Of a stretch of 64,000 bases of DNA, positions 1 to 8,407 are shown one piece after another. The first letter of the stretch is position 1. Each line of letters begins with the position of its first letter. The DNA lies in the NCBI RefSeq assembly GCF_020193655.1, contig NZ_JADYVE010000014.1, forward strand, positions 1 through 64,000. Direction: 5' to 3'. The translations under genes were made by a program, and so were the position numbers. Under the pieces are notes generated by a model. The model was not told where the DNA came from, searched no databases, and saw only the letters and a list, made by a program, of their open reading frames with translations. This stretch comes from Ensifer sp. IC3342. GTDB lineage: Bacteria; Pseudomonadota; Alphaproteobacteria; Rhizobiales; Rhizobiaceae.

Positions 1-2
1 TG

Positions 3-152
3 CATACGATCGTGTTGCCGAACGTCGACGAGATCATTGCGCCGATGATCTTCGCGTTGCCGATCCAGCTTCTTGCCTATCACACGGCCGTGTTCATGGG
101 CACCGATGTCGACCAGCCGCGTAACCTGGCCAAGTCGGTAACGGTCGAATGA
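3..152 (+). CDS. glmS: glutamine-fructose-6-phosphate aminotransferase, C-terminal end
   Basis: This is the last 49 codons of a gene cut by the left edge. The reading frame opens with [11 protein letters not shown] and closes near AKSVTVE, which is the conserved end of the GlmS isomerase domain (second SIS domain). GlmS makes glucosamine-6-phosphate from fructose-6-phosphate and glutamine in the cytoplasm, the first step to UDP-GlcNAc for peptidoglycan and LPS. The TGA stop at 150-152 overlaps the ATG of the next gene (ATGA), so the two are probably translationally coupled. Identity rests on a short tail only, but the ...NLAKSVTVE ending is very typical. Confidence 0.85.
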   Translation, partial: HTIVLPNVDEIIAPMIFALPIQLLAYHTAVFMGTDVDQPRNLAKSVTVE

Positions 153-646
153 TCATCCGGCCGGAGCGGAGTGACGATCACGAGGCTATCCACGATGTGA
201 CTGCGGCCGCCTTTCCCGGTCGTCCGCACAGCGACCAGACGGAACCGCTCATCATCGAGCGCTTGCGCGCCGCCGGCGCGCTTGCCCTGTCGCTTGTTGC
301 GGAAGACGCGGGCGAGGTGATCGCTCATATCGCCTTTTCGCCGGTGACGACCACGCCCTCCGCTGCCGGGTGGTATGGCCTCGGTCCGGTATCGGTGCGG
401 CCAGACAGGCAAGGGCGCGGCGTGGGCAGCGTGCTCATCCGCCAGGGGCTTGATATCTTACGAAAATCCGGTGCGTCGGGCTGCGTCGTCGTTGGCGAGC
501 CGGCGTTCTATCGAAAGTTCGGATTTGCCAACGACCCGGCTCTTGTTTTTCCGGGTTGTGCGCCGCAATATCTCATGGTTCTACACTTGTCGGAAGCGCG
601 GGTTTCCGGCACGCTCAGCTATCATCCGGCCTTCGGGCCGGGTTGA
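149..646 (+). CDS. GNAT family N-acetyltransferase (YhbS-like)
   Basis: 165 residues. It carries the GNAT acetyl-CoA loop R-Q-G-R-G-V-G at about residues 87-93, preceded by a GLGPVSV strand, and later the [11 protein letters not shown] segment typical of YhbS-like acetyltransferases. The family transfers acetyl from acetyl-CoA to an amine; the substrate cannot be read from the sequence. The ATG overlaps the glmS stop by four bases, so it is probably co-transcribed with glmS. The next gene begins 19 bases downstream on the same strand. Confidence 0.85.
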   Translation: MIIRPERSDDHEAIHDVTAAAFPGRPHSDQTEPLIIERLRAAGALALSLVAEDAGEVIAHIAFSPVTTTPSAAGWYGLGPVSVRPDRQGRGVGSVLIRQGLDILRKSGASGCVVVGEPAFYRKFGFANDPALVFPGCAPQYLMVLHLSEARVSGTLSYHPAFGPG

Positions 647-665
647 CGGGGTCGATGGCAACGGC

Positions 666-1355
666 ATGACGGACGGTTCCAAAAGCGGCATCATCGCAGC
701 CCGGCTGCGCAATTACTTTCTCACGGGGCTCATAATTTGCGCACCCGTGGCTATCACGGTTTGGCTGGTCCGCTCTTTCATCGAATGGGCGGATAGCTGG
801 GTGAAGCCCTATCTGCCGAGCTTCTACAATCCGGACAACTATTTACCGGTGGCGATCCCGGGCTTTGGCCTCCTCGTCGCAATCGTCGTCATTACGCTCG
901 TCGGTTTCATGACCGCGAACCTCGTCGGTCGATCGATCGTCAATTTCGGCGAGTCGCTTCTCAATCGGATGCCGCTTGTCCGCACAATCTACAAGTCCTT
1001 GAAGCAGATTTTTCAGACTGTGCTCCAGGACCAGTCCTCATCCTTCAAGACGGCGGGGCTGATCGAATATCCGAGCCCGGGGCTTTGGTCTCTTGTCTTC
1101 ATCGCCACCGACGCGAAAGGTGAGATAGCCGCCAAATTCAACGAGCGCGGCATGGATATGGTCGCTGTGTTCCTGCCGCCGACGCCGCTTCCGACTGCCG
1201 GATATCTCTTATTCGTGCCACGAGAGAAGATCATCCCGTTGCAGATGAGCGCTGAGGACGCGGCCAAGCTCCTGATCTCCGGCGGTCTCGTGGCGCCAGA
1301 TCACAAGCCGCTGGCCAATGCGCCACGGCCGATTGCGCAGCAGAAGACTGCTTGA
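666..1355 (+). CDS. DUF502 family inner-membrane protein
   Basis: 229 residues from the ATG at 666. The open frame extends further upstream, but that part is a shadow of the GNAT gene. Two hydrophobic segments (about residues 18-38 and 64-86) flank a short loop with aromatic and proline residues. A soluble C-terminal domain follows with the motif RMPLVRTIYKSLKQ, the hallmark of DUF502 proteins (similar to plant COV proteins). The function in bacteria is unknown. It is in line with glmS and the GNAT gene and converges on recG with a 12-base gap. Confidence 0.85.
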   Translation: MTDGSKSGIIAARLRNYFLTGLIICAPVAITVWLVRSFIEWADSWVKPYLPSFYNPDNYLPVAIPGFGLLVAIVVITLVGFMTANLVGRSIVNFGESLLNRMPLVRTIYKSLKQIFQTVLQDQSSSFKTAGLIEYPSPGLWSLVFIATDAKGEIAAKFNERGMDMVAVFLPPTPLPTAGYLLFVPREKIIPLQMSAEDAAKLLISGGLVAPDHKPLANAPRPIAQQKTA

Positions 1356-1367
1356 CCGCCGTTGGTA

Positions 1368-3473
1368 TCAACCGGCGCGCAGGAAGCGGATCGCTTCGTC
1401 GCGTCGGTAAAGGTAGAGAAGCGTTCGCAGCGCTTCGCCACGCTCGGACGTCAGTTCGGGATCTCGCTCAATGGCATAGGCGGCATCCCTGCGGGCAATC
1501 TCGAGAAGATCTCCGTGCGCCTCGAGGCTTGCGATACGGAAACCAGGTGTGCCGGACTGGCGTGTTCCAAGAAGCTCGCCTTCGCCGCGCAGTTTCAGGT
1601 CTTCCTCGGCAATCAGGAACCCGTCGTCGGTCTCGCGTAGAATGGAGAGACGTGCGCGGCCGGCCTCGCTGAGCGGGTTCCTGTATAGGAGGATGCAGGT
1701 CGATGCCTCGTCACCACGGCCGACGCGGCCCCGCAACTGATGGAGTTGCGCCAGCCCGAAGCGCTCGGCATGCTCGATCACCATGATCGTCGCGTCGGGA
1801 ACATCCACACCGACTTCCACCACCGTCGTCGCCACGAGTAGGCGAACCTCGCCGTTCTTGAAGGCAAGCATCACGGCGTCCTTGTCCGGACCGGACATGC
1901 GGCCGTGAACGAGACCGACGTCATTGCCAAAGCGCTGGACAAGAGTCTGATAGCGCTCATCGGCCGACATCACGTCGCTTTCCTCGGACTCCTCCACCAG
2001 CGGGCAGATCCAGTAGGCCTTTTTGCCTTGCCCGAGTGCCGCATCGAGCCTGTCGACGATCTCATTGGTGCGCTCGGTGGGTATGGTCACTGTCTGTATC
2101 GGCCTTCGCCCGGCCGGCTTTTCCGTAAGCTTGGAGACATCCATGTCCCCGAATGCGGCGAGCACGAGCGTGCGCGGAATAGGCGTCGCCGTCATGACGA
2201 GCATGTGTGGGGAAATGCCCTTGGCGGTGAGGCGCAGCCGTTGGTGGACGCCGAAACGATGCTGCTCGTCGACGATGGCGAGCACGAGTTGATGATAGTT
2301 CACGGCCTCCTGGAACAGGGCGTGCGTTCCGATCACCATCTGCGTTTCGCCGGAAGCGATCCGTTCCAGGATCGCTTCGCGCTCCTTGCCTTTCGTGCGC
2401 CCGGTCAGGACATCGATCCCGATACCCGCCGGCGCGGCCATTTTCGAAAGCGTGGCATAATGCTGCCGGGCGAGGATTTCGGTTGGCGCCATCAGCACCG
2501 CTTGGCCGCCGGATTCGATCGCGGCGAGCATGGCCATCAGCGCCACCGCCGTCTTACCGGAACCGACGTCGCCTTGCAGCAGGCGCAGCATGCGATCGCT
2601 ACCGGACATGTCGGCAAGTATGTCGCGGATCGCGGCCGACTGGCTCGCCGTGAGCGAAAAAGGCAGCGCACGGATGACCGGCTCACTCAGTTTGCCGGTC
2701 GGATGAACAGGTGTTCCGGCGACCTTGCGTAGCCGTTGGCGCACGAGCGAAAGCGATAACTGCCCCGCAAGGAATTCGTCATAAGCGAGTCGCCGCCGCG
2801 CGGGAGCTTGCGCATCGATATCGTTTTCATCGCGCGGTTCGTGCAGGCGATGGAAACTCTCTCTCGCGCTTTGAAACCCTTGCTGACGAAGCAGCGTCTC
2901 GTCGAGCCACTCGGGTAGATCCGGCACCCGTGCCACCGCCGCCTCCATCGAACGCCGCAACGTTCGCGGCGAGAGGCCGGCAGTCAGCCCATAGACGGGC
3001 TCGACCAGCGGCAGATTCTCCGCTTCAGCAACCCTGACCATATAGTCGGGATGCACCATCGACGCTCGGCCGTTGAACCAATCCACCTTGCCGCTAACGA
3101 CAACGGTCTCATTGACTGGCAGTGCCTTTTCCAGCCAGTTTCCCTTGACGCGAAAGAAGGTAAGCGCCAGTTCGCCGGTGTCATCGTGTAGGAACACCCG
3201 GTAGGGCACGTTCGGTCTGCCGCGGGGTGATGGCTGGTGCCGGTCGACCCGGCCGGTGATGGTAACGACCGACCCTTGCGGCGCGTAGGCAATACCCGGT
3301 TGCTGGCGCCGATCGATCAGTGAATGCGGCGGATGGAAGACAAGATCGATCACGCGGCAATCGTCGATCGTTTCGCGGCCAAGCAGACGCGCATAGAGCT
3401 CGCCGGTTTTCGGACCAATGCCGGGCAGCGTATCGAGAGGCGAAAACAGCGGGTCGAGGAGAGCAGGGCGCAT
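1368..3473 (-). CDS. recG: ATP-dependent DNA helicase RecG
   Basis: 701 residues from the ATG at 3473. An ATG 27 codons upstream exists but lacks family similarity, while MRPALLDPLF begins like known RecG proteins. An N-terminal wedge/OB-fold domain covers roughly residues 1-165. The superfamily 2 helicase core has Walker A GDVGSGKT at 301-308, a DEQH box at 402-405, and later LRGRVGRG (motif VI). RecG remodels stalled replication forks and Holliday junctions. It is divergent from sdhE-mfd across about 120 bases, so the two repair helicases share an upstream region. Confidence 0.97.
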   Translation of the reverse strand: MRPALLDPLFSPLDTLPGIGPKTGELYARLLGRETIDDCRVIDLVFHPPHSLIDRRQQPGIAYAPQGSVVTITGRVDRHQPSPRGRPNVPYRVFLHDDTGELALTFFRVKGNWLEKALPVNETVVVSGKVDWFNGRASMVHPDYMVRVAEAENLPLVEPVYGLTAGLSPRTLRRSMEAAVARVPDLPEWLDETLLRQQGFQSARESFHRLHEPRDENDIDAQAPARRRLAYDEFLAGQLSLSLVRQRLRKVAGTPVHPTGKLSEPVIRALPFSLTASQSAAIRDILADMSGSDRMLRLLQGDVGSGKTAVALMAMLAAIESGGQAVLMAPTEILARQHYATLSKMAAPAGIGIDVLTGRTKGKEREAILERIASGETQMVIGTHALFQEAVNYHQLVLAIVDEQHRFGVHQRLRLTAKGISPHMLVMTATPIPRTLVLAAFGDMDVSKLTEKPAGRRPIQTVTIPTERTNEIVDRLDAALGQGKKAYWICPLVEESEESDVMSADERYQTLVQRFGNDVGLVHGRMSGPDKDAVMLAFKNGEVRLLVATTVVEVGVDVPDATIMVIEHAERFGLAQLHQLRGRVGRGDEASTCILLYRNPLSEAGRARLSILRETDDGFLIAEEDLKLRGEGELLGTRQSGTPGFRIASLEAHGDLLEIARRDAAYAIERDPELTSERGEALRTLLYLYRRDEAIRFLRAG

Positions 3474-3595
3474 GATGATGAAATTGCGACGATAATTCCG
3501 GCTTTGGCAAGGCTGACAACCCGCCTTCCAGCGTTTATAGAGCCCAATGACCAAAAACCCGCCGCGTCGGCAGCGGGCGGCAGGAAGGATTTTCC

Positions 3596-3907
3596 ATGAC
3601 CGGCATCACGCGTACCAGCGCCGATCTCGACCCGCGTCGGCGCAGAATCCTCTTTCGTTCGTGGCATCGCGGCATTCGCGAGATGGATTTGATTCTCGGG
3701 CAATTCGCCGAAACGGAGCTGGCGAGCCTGTCCGATGCGGAACTCGATGAACTGGAAACGATCATGCGCGAGGAAGATAACGATCTCGTGCGGTGGATCA
3801 CCGGCGAACAGCCCCTGCCGGAGCGTTATGCTACACCATTGTTCAGCCGGATAGCGGCTTATCGCCCCGACTTCGACAAGCTTCGTCAGGAAAAGATACA
3901 AGCATGA
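3596..3907 (+). CDS. sdhE: FAD assembly factor SdhE (DUF339)
   Basis: 103 residues. It contains the diagnostic RGxRE sequence (SWHRGIREMD, about residues 22-31) followed by acidic helices, as in SdhE/SDHAF2. These proteins help covalent attachment of FAD to the succinate dehydrogenase flavoprotein. The ATGA overlap with mfd (3904-3907) implies translational coupling. sdhE next to mfd is common in Rhizobiales, although no functional link between them is established. Confidence 0.9.
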   Translation: MTGITRTSADLDPRRRRILFRSWHRGIREMDLILGQFAETELASLSDAELDELETIMREEDNDLVRWITGEQPLPERYATPLFSRIAAYRPDFDKLRQEKIQA

Positions 3908-6900
3908 TATCTGGCCTTGACCCGAAGAAGATCCTTTCCGCCACACGGGAGGTGACGATCGGCCCGGTGCCGTCCGGCGCCGAGGCGCTGATACTTGCCG
4001 AGTTGGCGCGAGCGGGGAGCCCCGTCGCCTATATGCTTTCCGATGGGCAGCGGATCGCCGACCTTGAGCAGGTTCTCGGCTTCGTGTCCCCGGACATTCC
4101 GGTTCTCTCCCTGCCGGGCTGGGACTGCCTGCCCTACGACCGCGTGTCCCCGAGTGCTGACACATCCGCGCGGAGGCTTGCTGCCTTGAGCGCGTTGATA
4201 GCACACCGGGCGAAGCCGCATCCGGCGATCGTGCTGGTCACCGTCAACGCCGCTCTTCAGAAGATTTCGCCGCAGCATGTGATCGAGAGCCTCGCCTTTT
4301 CGGCAAGGCCGGGCAATCAGGTCCGCATGGACGATCTTGCCGCGCGGCTGGAGCGGAACGGTTTCGAGCGCGTGCCGACGGTGCGCGAGGTCGGCGAGTT
4401 CGCCGTCCGAGGCGGCATTCTCGACGTTTATGTGCCCGGCAGCGGCGAACCGTTGCGCCTGGATTTCTTCGGTGACACGCTCGAGACGATCCGCTCTTTC
4501 GATCCGGCGAGTCAGCGGACGACCGGCCAGGTGCGCTCGCTCGATCTCAACCCGATGAGCGAAGTGTCGCTGACGCCCGAGACCATCAGCCATTTCCGCA
4601 AGCAATATTTGTCACTCTTCGGTGCCGCGACGCGAGACGATGCGCTTTATCAGGCGGTATCGGAAGGGCGCCGCTACGCCGGCATGGAGCATTGGCTGCC
4701 GCTTTTCTACGAGGGTCTGGAGACGGTCTTCGACTATCTCGATGGCTTCCGCATTGTCACGGACCATCTGGTGCGCGAAGCGGCGGCGGAACGGTCGAAG
4801 CTCATCCTCGACTACTATGATGCGCGCCTTGCCTCCGCATCGCCGGGCAAAAGCCAGATCTCCCAAGGCACACCCTACAAGCCTGTGCCGCCGGAGTTGC
4901 TTTATCTCAGCGCCAAGGGATTTGGCGCAATGCTCTCTGAACGCAACGCCGTTCGCCTGTCGCCATTTAGCGAGCATGAAGGTGAAGCGCGCCAGGTCGT
5001 CGCCATCGAGGCGCGACAGGGACTGCGGTGGGCAAAGGCGGCGGGCGAGGTCGAAAGTGACGGTGAACGTGCGAACGTTTTCGACCAGGCCGTAAAGCAC
5101 ATCGCCGAAAAGCGGGCGAGGGGCGCGAAGGTCGTCATTTCGGGATGGACGGAGGGATCGCTCGATCGACTTTTGCAGGTTCTTGCCGAACACGGGCTTG
5201 CGAACATTCGTCCGATCAAGGCTCTGTCGGATGTGCGCTCGCTAAAGTCTGGCGAAGCGGCCTCAGCGGTCCTGAGTCTCGAAGCCGGCTTCGAGACCGG
5301 CGATCTGGTCGTTATCGGCGAGCAGGATATTCTTGGCGACCGGATGGTGCGCCGCTCGAAGCGTCGCAAACGTGGCGCCGACTTCATCGCCGAGGTGACC
5401 GGCCTCGACGAGGGCAGCTATGTCGTCCATGCCGAACACGGTATCGGCCGTTTCGTTGGCTTGCGCACGATCGAGGCGGCCGGCGCGCCGCATGACTGTC
5501 TCGAGCTTGTCTATGCGGAGGATGCCAAGCTCTTTCTGCCGGTCGAAAACATCGAGCTTCTGTCGCGTTATGGCTCCGAAGGCTCGGACGCGATTCTTGA
5601 CAAGCTCGGCGGCGTCGCATGGCAGGCGCGCAAGGCCAAGCTCAAGAAGCGGCTGCTTGATATGGCCGGAGGCCTTATCCGTATCGCTGCCGAACGACAT
5701 ACCCGCCACGCGCCAGTTCTGGTTGCTCACGACGGGGTCTATGACGAGTTCGCCGCGCGCTTCCCGTACGATGAAACGGAAGATCAGATGAATTCGATCG
5801 ACGCCGTGCGCGACGATCTTGGAAGCGGCCGTCCGATGGATCGCCTGGTTTGCGGTGATGTCGGCTTCGGCAAGACGGAAGTGGCGCTGCGCGCCGCTTT
5901 CATCGCGGCGATGAACGGGGTGCAGGTCGCGGTCGTTGTCCCGACGACGTTGCTTGCCCGGCAGCATTACAGGACCTTCTCCGAGCGCTTCCTTGGCTTG
6001 CCGGTTCGCATCCAGCAGGCCTCGCGGCTGGTCGGCTCGAAGGAACTCGCGTTGACGAAGAAGGAAGTGGCCGACGGCAAGACCGACATCGTCGTCGGCA
6101 CGCACGCGCTGCTCGGCTCCTCAGTCAAGTTTGCCAATCTCGGGCTGTTGATCGTCGACGAGGAGCAACACTTCGGCGTCAAGCACAAGGAGCGACTAAA
6201 GGAACTGAAATCCGACGTGCATGTGCTGACGCTATCGGCAACGCCTATTCCGCGCACGCTGCAGCTTGCCTTGACCGGCGTACGCGAATTGTCGCTGATC
6301 GCGACGCCGCCGGTCGACCGCATGGCAGTGCGCACCTTCATCTCGCCCTTCGACGCGCTGGTGATCCGCGAGACGCTGATGCGTGAGCACTATCGCGGCG
6401 GCCAAAGCTTCTATGTCTGCCCGCGTTTGAGCGACCTTTCGGAGATCCACGATTTCCTGAAATCGGATGTTCCGGAACTGAAAGTCGCGGTGGCACACGG
6501 ACAGATGCCGGCAACCGAGCTCGAAGACATCATGAATGCCTTCTACGAAGGACGATATGACGTGCTGCTCTCGACGACGATCGTCGAATCCGGCTTGGAC
6601 GTGCCCACTGCCAATACCCTGATCGTGCACCGCGCCGACATGTTCGGCCTCGCCCAGCTCTACCAGCTTCGCGGCCGGGTGGGCCGGTCCAAGGTTCGCG
6701 CCTTTGCGCTCTTCACCTTGCCGGTCAACAAGACTTTGACAGGGCCGGCAGAACGCCGCCTCAAAGTGCTGCAATCGCTCGACACGCTGGGTGCCGGCTT
6801 CCAGCTCGCGAGCCACGATCTCGATATCCGCGGCGCTGGCAACCTGCTCGGCGAGGAACAGTCCGGCCACATAAAGGAAGTCGGATTCGAGCTTTACCAG

Positions 6901-7413
6901 CAGATGTTGGAAGAGGCCGTCGCCGAGCTCAAGGGCGAGGAGGAAATCCACGATACCGGCTGGTCGCCGCAGATATCGGTCGGGACACCGGTCATGATCC
7001 CGGAAGACTATGTGCCGGATCTGAACCTGAGGCTCGGACTTTACCGTCGTCTCGGCGAACTGACGGACCTCAAGGAAATCGACGGCTTCGGCGCGGAGTT
7101 GATCGATCGCTTTGGGCCGCTGCCGACCGAAGTTCAGCACCTCCTGAAGATCGTCTACATCAAGTCGCTCTGCCGCACGGCAAATGTCGAAAAACTCGAT
7201 GCCGGGCCGAAAGGTGTGGTTGTCCAGTTCCGCAACAAGGAATTTCCGAACCCCGCAGCTCTCGTCGGTTACATTGCCAAGCAGGGAACGCTGGCGAAGA
7301 TCCGCCCGGACCAAAGCATCTTCTTCCAACGCGAGCTCGCGACGTCGGACAAGAGGCTTTCCGGCGCAGCAATGGTGATGACGCAACTCGCCGGACTTGC
7401 AAAACCTGCGTGA
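3904..7413 (+). CDS. mfd: transcription-repair coupling factor Mfd
   Basis: 1169 residues from the ATG at 3904, which overlaps the sdhE stop; this is the normal length for Mfd. Domains in order: a UvrB-like N-terminal module, a CarD-like RNA-polymerase interaction domain near residues 500-570 (GSYVVHAEHGIGRF), and an SF2 translocase with Walker A GDVGFGKT at 651-658 and DEEQ at 752-755. A TRG motif and a C-terminal UvrA-interaction/D7 domain follow. Mfd removes RNA polymerase stalled at lesions and recruits UvrA. A stem-loop (7419-7448) and a RIME-like repeat follow the stop. Confidence 0.97.
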   Translation: MISGLDPKKILSATREVTIGPVPSGAEALILAELARAGSPVAYMLSDGQRIADLEQVLGFVSPDIPVLSLPGWDCLPYDRVSPSADTSARRLAALSALIAHRAKPHPAIVLVTVNAALQKISPQHVIESLAFSARPGNQVRMDDLAARLERNGFERVPTVREVGEFAVRGGILDVYVPGSGEPLRLDFFGDTLETIRSFDPASQRTTGQVRSLDLNPMSEVSLTPETISHFRKQYLSLFGAATRDDALYQAVSEGRRYAGMEHWLPLFYEGLETVFDYLDGFRIVTDHLVREAAAERSKLILDYYDARLASASPGKSQISQGTPYKPVPPELLYLSAKGFGAMLSERNAVRLSPFSEHEGEARQVVAIEARQGLRWAKAAGEVESDGERANVFDQAVKHIAEKRARGAKVVISGWTEGSLDRLLQVLAEHGLANIRPIKALSDVRSLKSGEAASAVLSLEAGFETGDLVVIGEQDILGDRMVRRSKRRKRGADFIAEVTGLDEGSYVVHAEHGIGRFVGLRTIEAAGAPHDCLELVYAEDAKLFLPVENIELLSRYGSEGSDAILDKLGGVAWQARKAKLKKRLLDMAGGLIRIAAERHTRHAPVLVAHDGVYDEFAARFPYDETEDQMNSIDAVRDDLGSGRPMDRLVCGDVGFGKTEVALRAAFIAAMNGVQVAVVVPTTLLARQHYRTFSERFLGLPVRIQQASRLVGSKELALTKKEVADGKTDIVVGTHALLGSSVKFANLGLLIVDEEQHFGVKHKERLKELKSDVHVLTLSATPIPRTLQLALTGVRELSLIATPPVDRMAVRTFISPFDALVIRETLMREHYRGGQSFYVCPRLSDLSEIHDFLKSDVPELKVAVAHGQMPATELEDIMNAFYEGRYDVLLSTTIVESGLDVPTANTLIVHRADMFGLAQLYQLRGRVGRSKVRAFALFTLPVNKTLTGPAERRLKVLQSLDTLGAGFQLASHDLDIRGAGNLLGEEQSGHIKEVGFELYQQMLEEAVAELKGEEEIHDTGWSPQISVGTPVMIPEDYVPDLNLRLGLYRRLGELTDLKEIDGFGAELIDRFGPLPTEVQHLLKIVYIKSLCRTANVEKLDAGPKGVVVQFRNKEFPNPAALVGYIAKQGTLAKIRPDQSIFFQRELATSDKRLSGAAMVMTQLAGLAKPA

Positions 7414-7418
7414 AAATG

Positions 7419-7448
7419 AAGATGCCGCCGCGGTTTGCGCGGCATCTT
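7419..7448 (+). terminator. stem-loop after mfd
   Basis: AAGATGCCG and CGGCATCTT form a nine-base perfect stem a few bases after the mfd stop. The following sequence (AATCTAG) is not a strong U-run, so it may act as a weak terminator or as an mRNA 3' end stabiliser. Confidence 0.5.
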
Positions 7449-7455
7449 AATCTAG

Positions 7456-7560
7456 CTAGAGCGCCGCGCGTTCAATGAACGCGCAAAGGACGCTCTAGAA
7501 CTTTGAATCTAGAGCATCTTTCTGCTTTCAGTGGTGCCACCTGAAGGCAGGATGCTCTAG
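7456..7560. repeat. RIME-like double palindrome
   Basis: Two inverted repeats lie side by side. The first is CTAGAGCG...CGCTCTAG with an inner GCGCGTTCA/TGAACGCGC stem; the second is CTAGAGCATC...GATGCTCTAG. The layout (about 105 bp, two large palindromes, between genes) matches the Rhizobium-specific intergenic mosaic element type. The right end runs into the stop codon (7557-7559) of the minus-strand DsbA-like gene, so the element supplies that stop. Confidence 0.75.
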
Positions 7561-8222
7561 TGCATAGGGCCGCTGGCTTTCATCTGCGCGATCTCGCGCA
7601 GTGCATTCGTCAGCACATCGACCGATTGTGCGCCCATCAGGGCATATTGCTCGTCGATGATGAAGCAGGGGACGCCACTGACGCCCATCTCACGGGCAAC
7701 GTCGATTTCCTGCTTCACCGAATCCTTGTCCGCGTCGGAAGTGAGAAGGGCGGCGATGACCGGAACGTCGAGGCCTGCCTGCTCGGCAATCTCCAGAAGC
7801 ACTGCGTGATCGCCGACATTCCGACCTTCTTCGAAATTGGCCTTGAACAGCAGGCGGACGACCTCTGCCTGGGTTTCCTCACCATTGGTTGCTGCCCAAC
7901 GGATCAGTCGATGGGCGTCGAGCGTGTTGGGGCTGATCTTCACGGCCTCAAAGTTGAAATCGATGCCATCTTCTCGACCAAGCCCTTCGAGCGTCTTGTG
8001 GGCCCTGTCGACCGCGTCCTGGCCGCCGAGTTTTGCGGCAAGGTGCCGCTTGTGATCGACACCTTCTGCCGGCAGGTCCGGGTTGAGCTGGTAGGGGCGC
8101 CATTGGATCGTCACATGCACGTCACCGGCGACATTGGCAACGGCTTGATCGAGGCGCCTCTTTCCGAGGTAACACCACGGACAGACGACATCCGAGACGA
8201 TATCGATTTTGACGGTTTCCAT
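7557..8222 (-). CDS. DsbA family oxidoreductase (FrnE-like)
   Basis: 221 residues. A thioredoxin-fold DsbA domain carries the redox motif CPWC at residues 14-17 and the GVSGVPCFII cis-proline segment near the C-terminus. No signal peptide is visible, so it is probably cytoplasmic, as FrnE-type (2-hydroxychromene-2-carboxylate isomerase-like) proteins are. The family handles disulfides and is linked to oxidative stress in some bacteria; the substrate is unknown. It is a single-gene unit flanked by RIME-like repeats on both sides. Confidence 0.88.
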   Translation of the reverse strand: METVKIDIVSDVVCPWCYLGKRRLDQAVANVAGDVHVTIQWRPYQLNPDLPAEGVDHKRHLAAKLGGQDAVDRAHKTLEGLGREDGIDFNFEAVKISPNTLDAHRLIRWAATNGEETQAEVVRLLFKANFEEGRNVGDHAVLLEIAEQAGLDVPVIAALLTSDADKDSVKQEIDVAREMGVSGVPCFIIDEQYALMGAQSVDVLTNALREIAQMKASGPMH

Positions 8223-8302
8223 CGCTCCAGCCTTTCTGCTTTGTAAACCTGCGAGATAGGCCGGTACGGCGACAGTTTCAATGCGTTACCAAAAGGGAAC
8301 CT

Positions 8303-8407
8303 ACTGCATGTGCCCTTAAATCGAATCCGATTTAACGGCAAAAACATGCAGCAATTCAAAGGGCTACCGCGACCATTGTGCGTCTGAAAAGACGCATGGC
8401 GCTATGG
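8303..8407. repeat. RIME-like repeat, inverted orientation
   Basis: It contains AAATCG...CGATTT-type and GCGTCTGAAAAGACGC palindromes with the signature CATGCAGCAATTCAAAG. This is the reverse orientation of the copies at 40580 and 46943. It occupies the gap between the binding-protein gene and the DsbA-like gene. Confidence 0.7.

Noticed and set aside
6232-7386. 384-codon minus-strand frame inside mfd
   Set aside because: Shadow of mfd; no recognisable domain.
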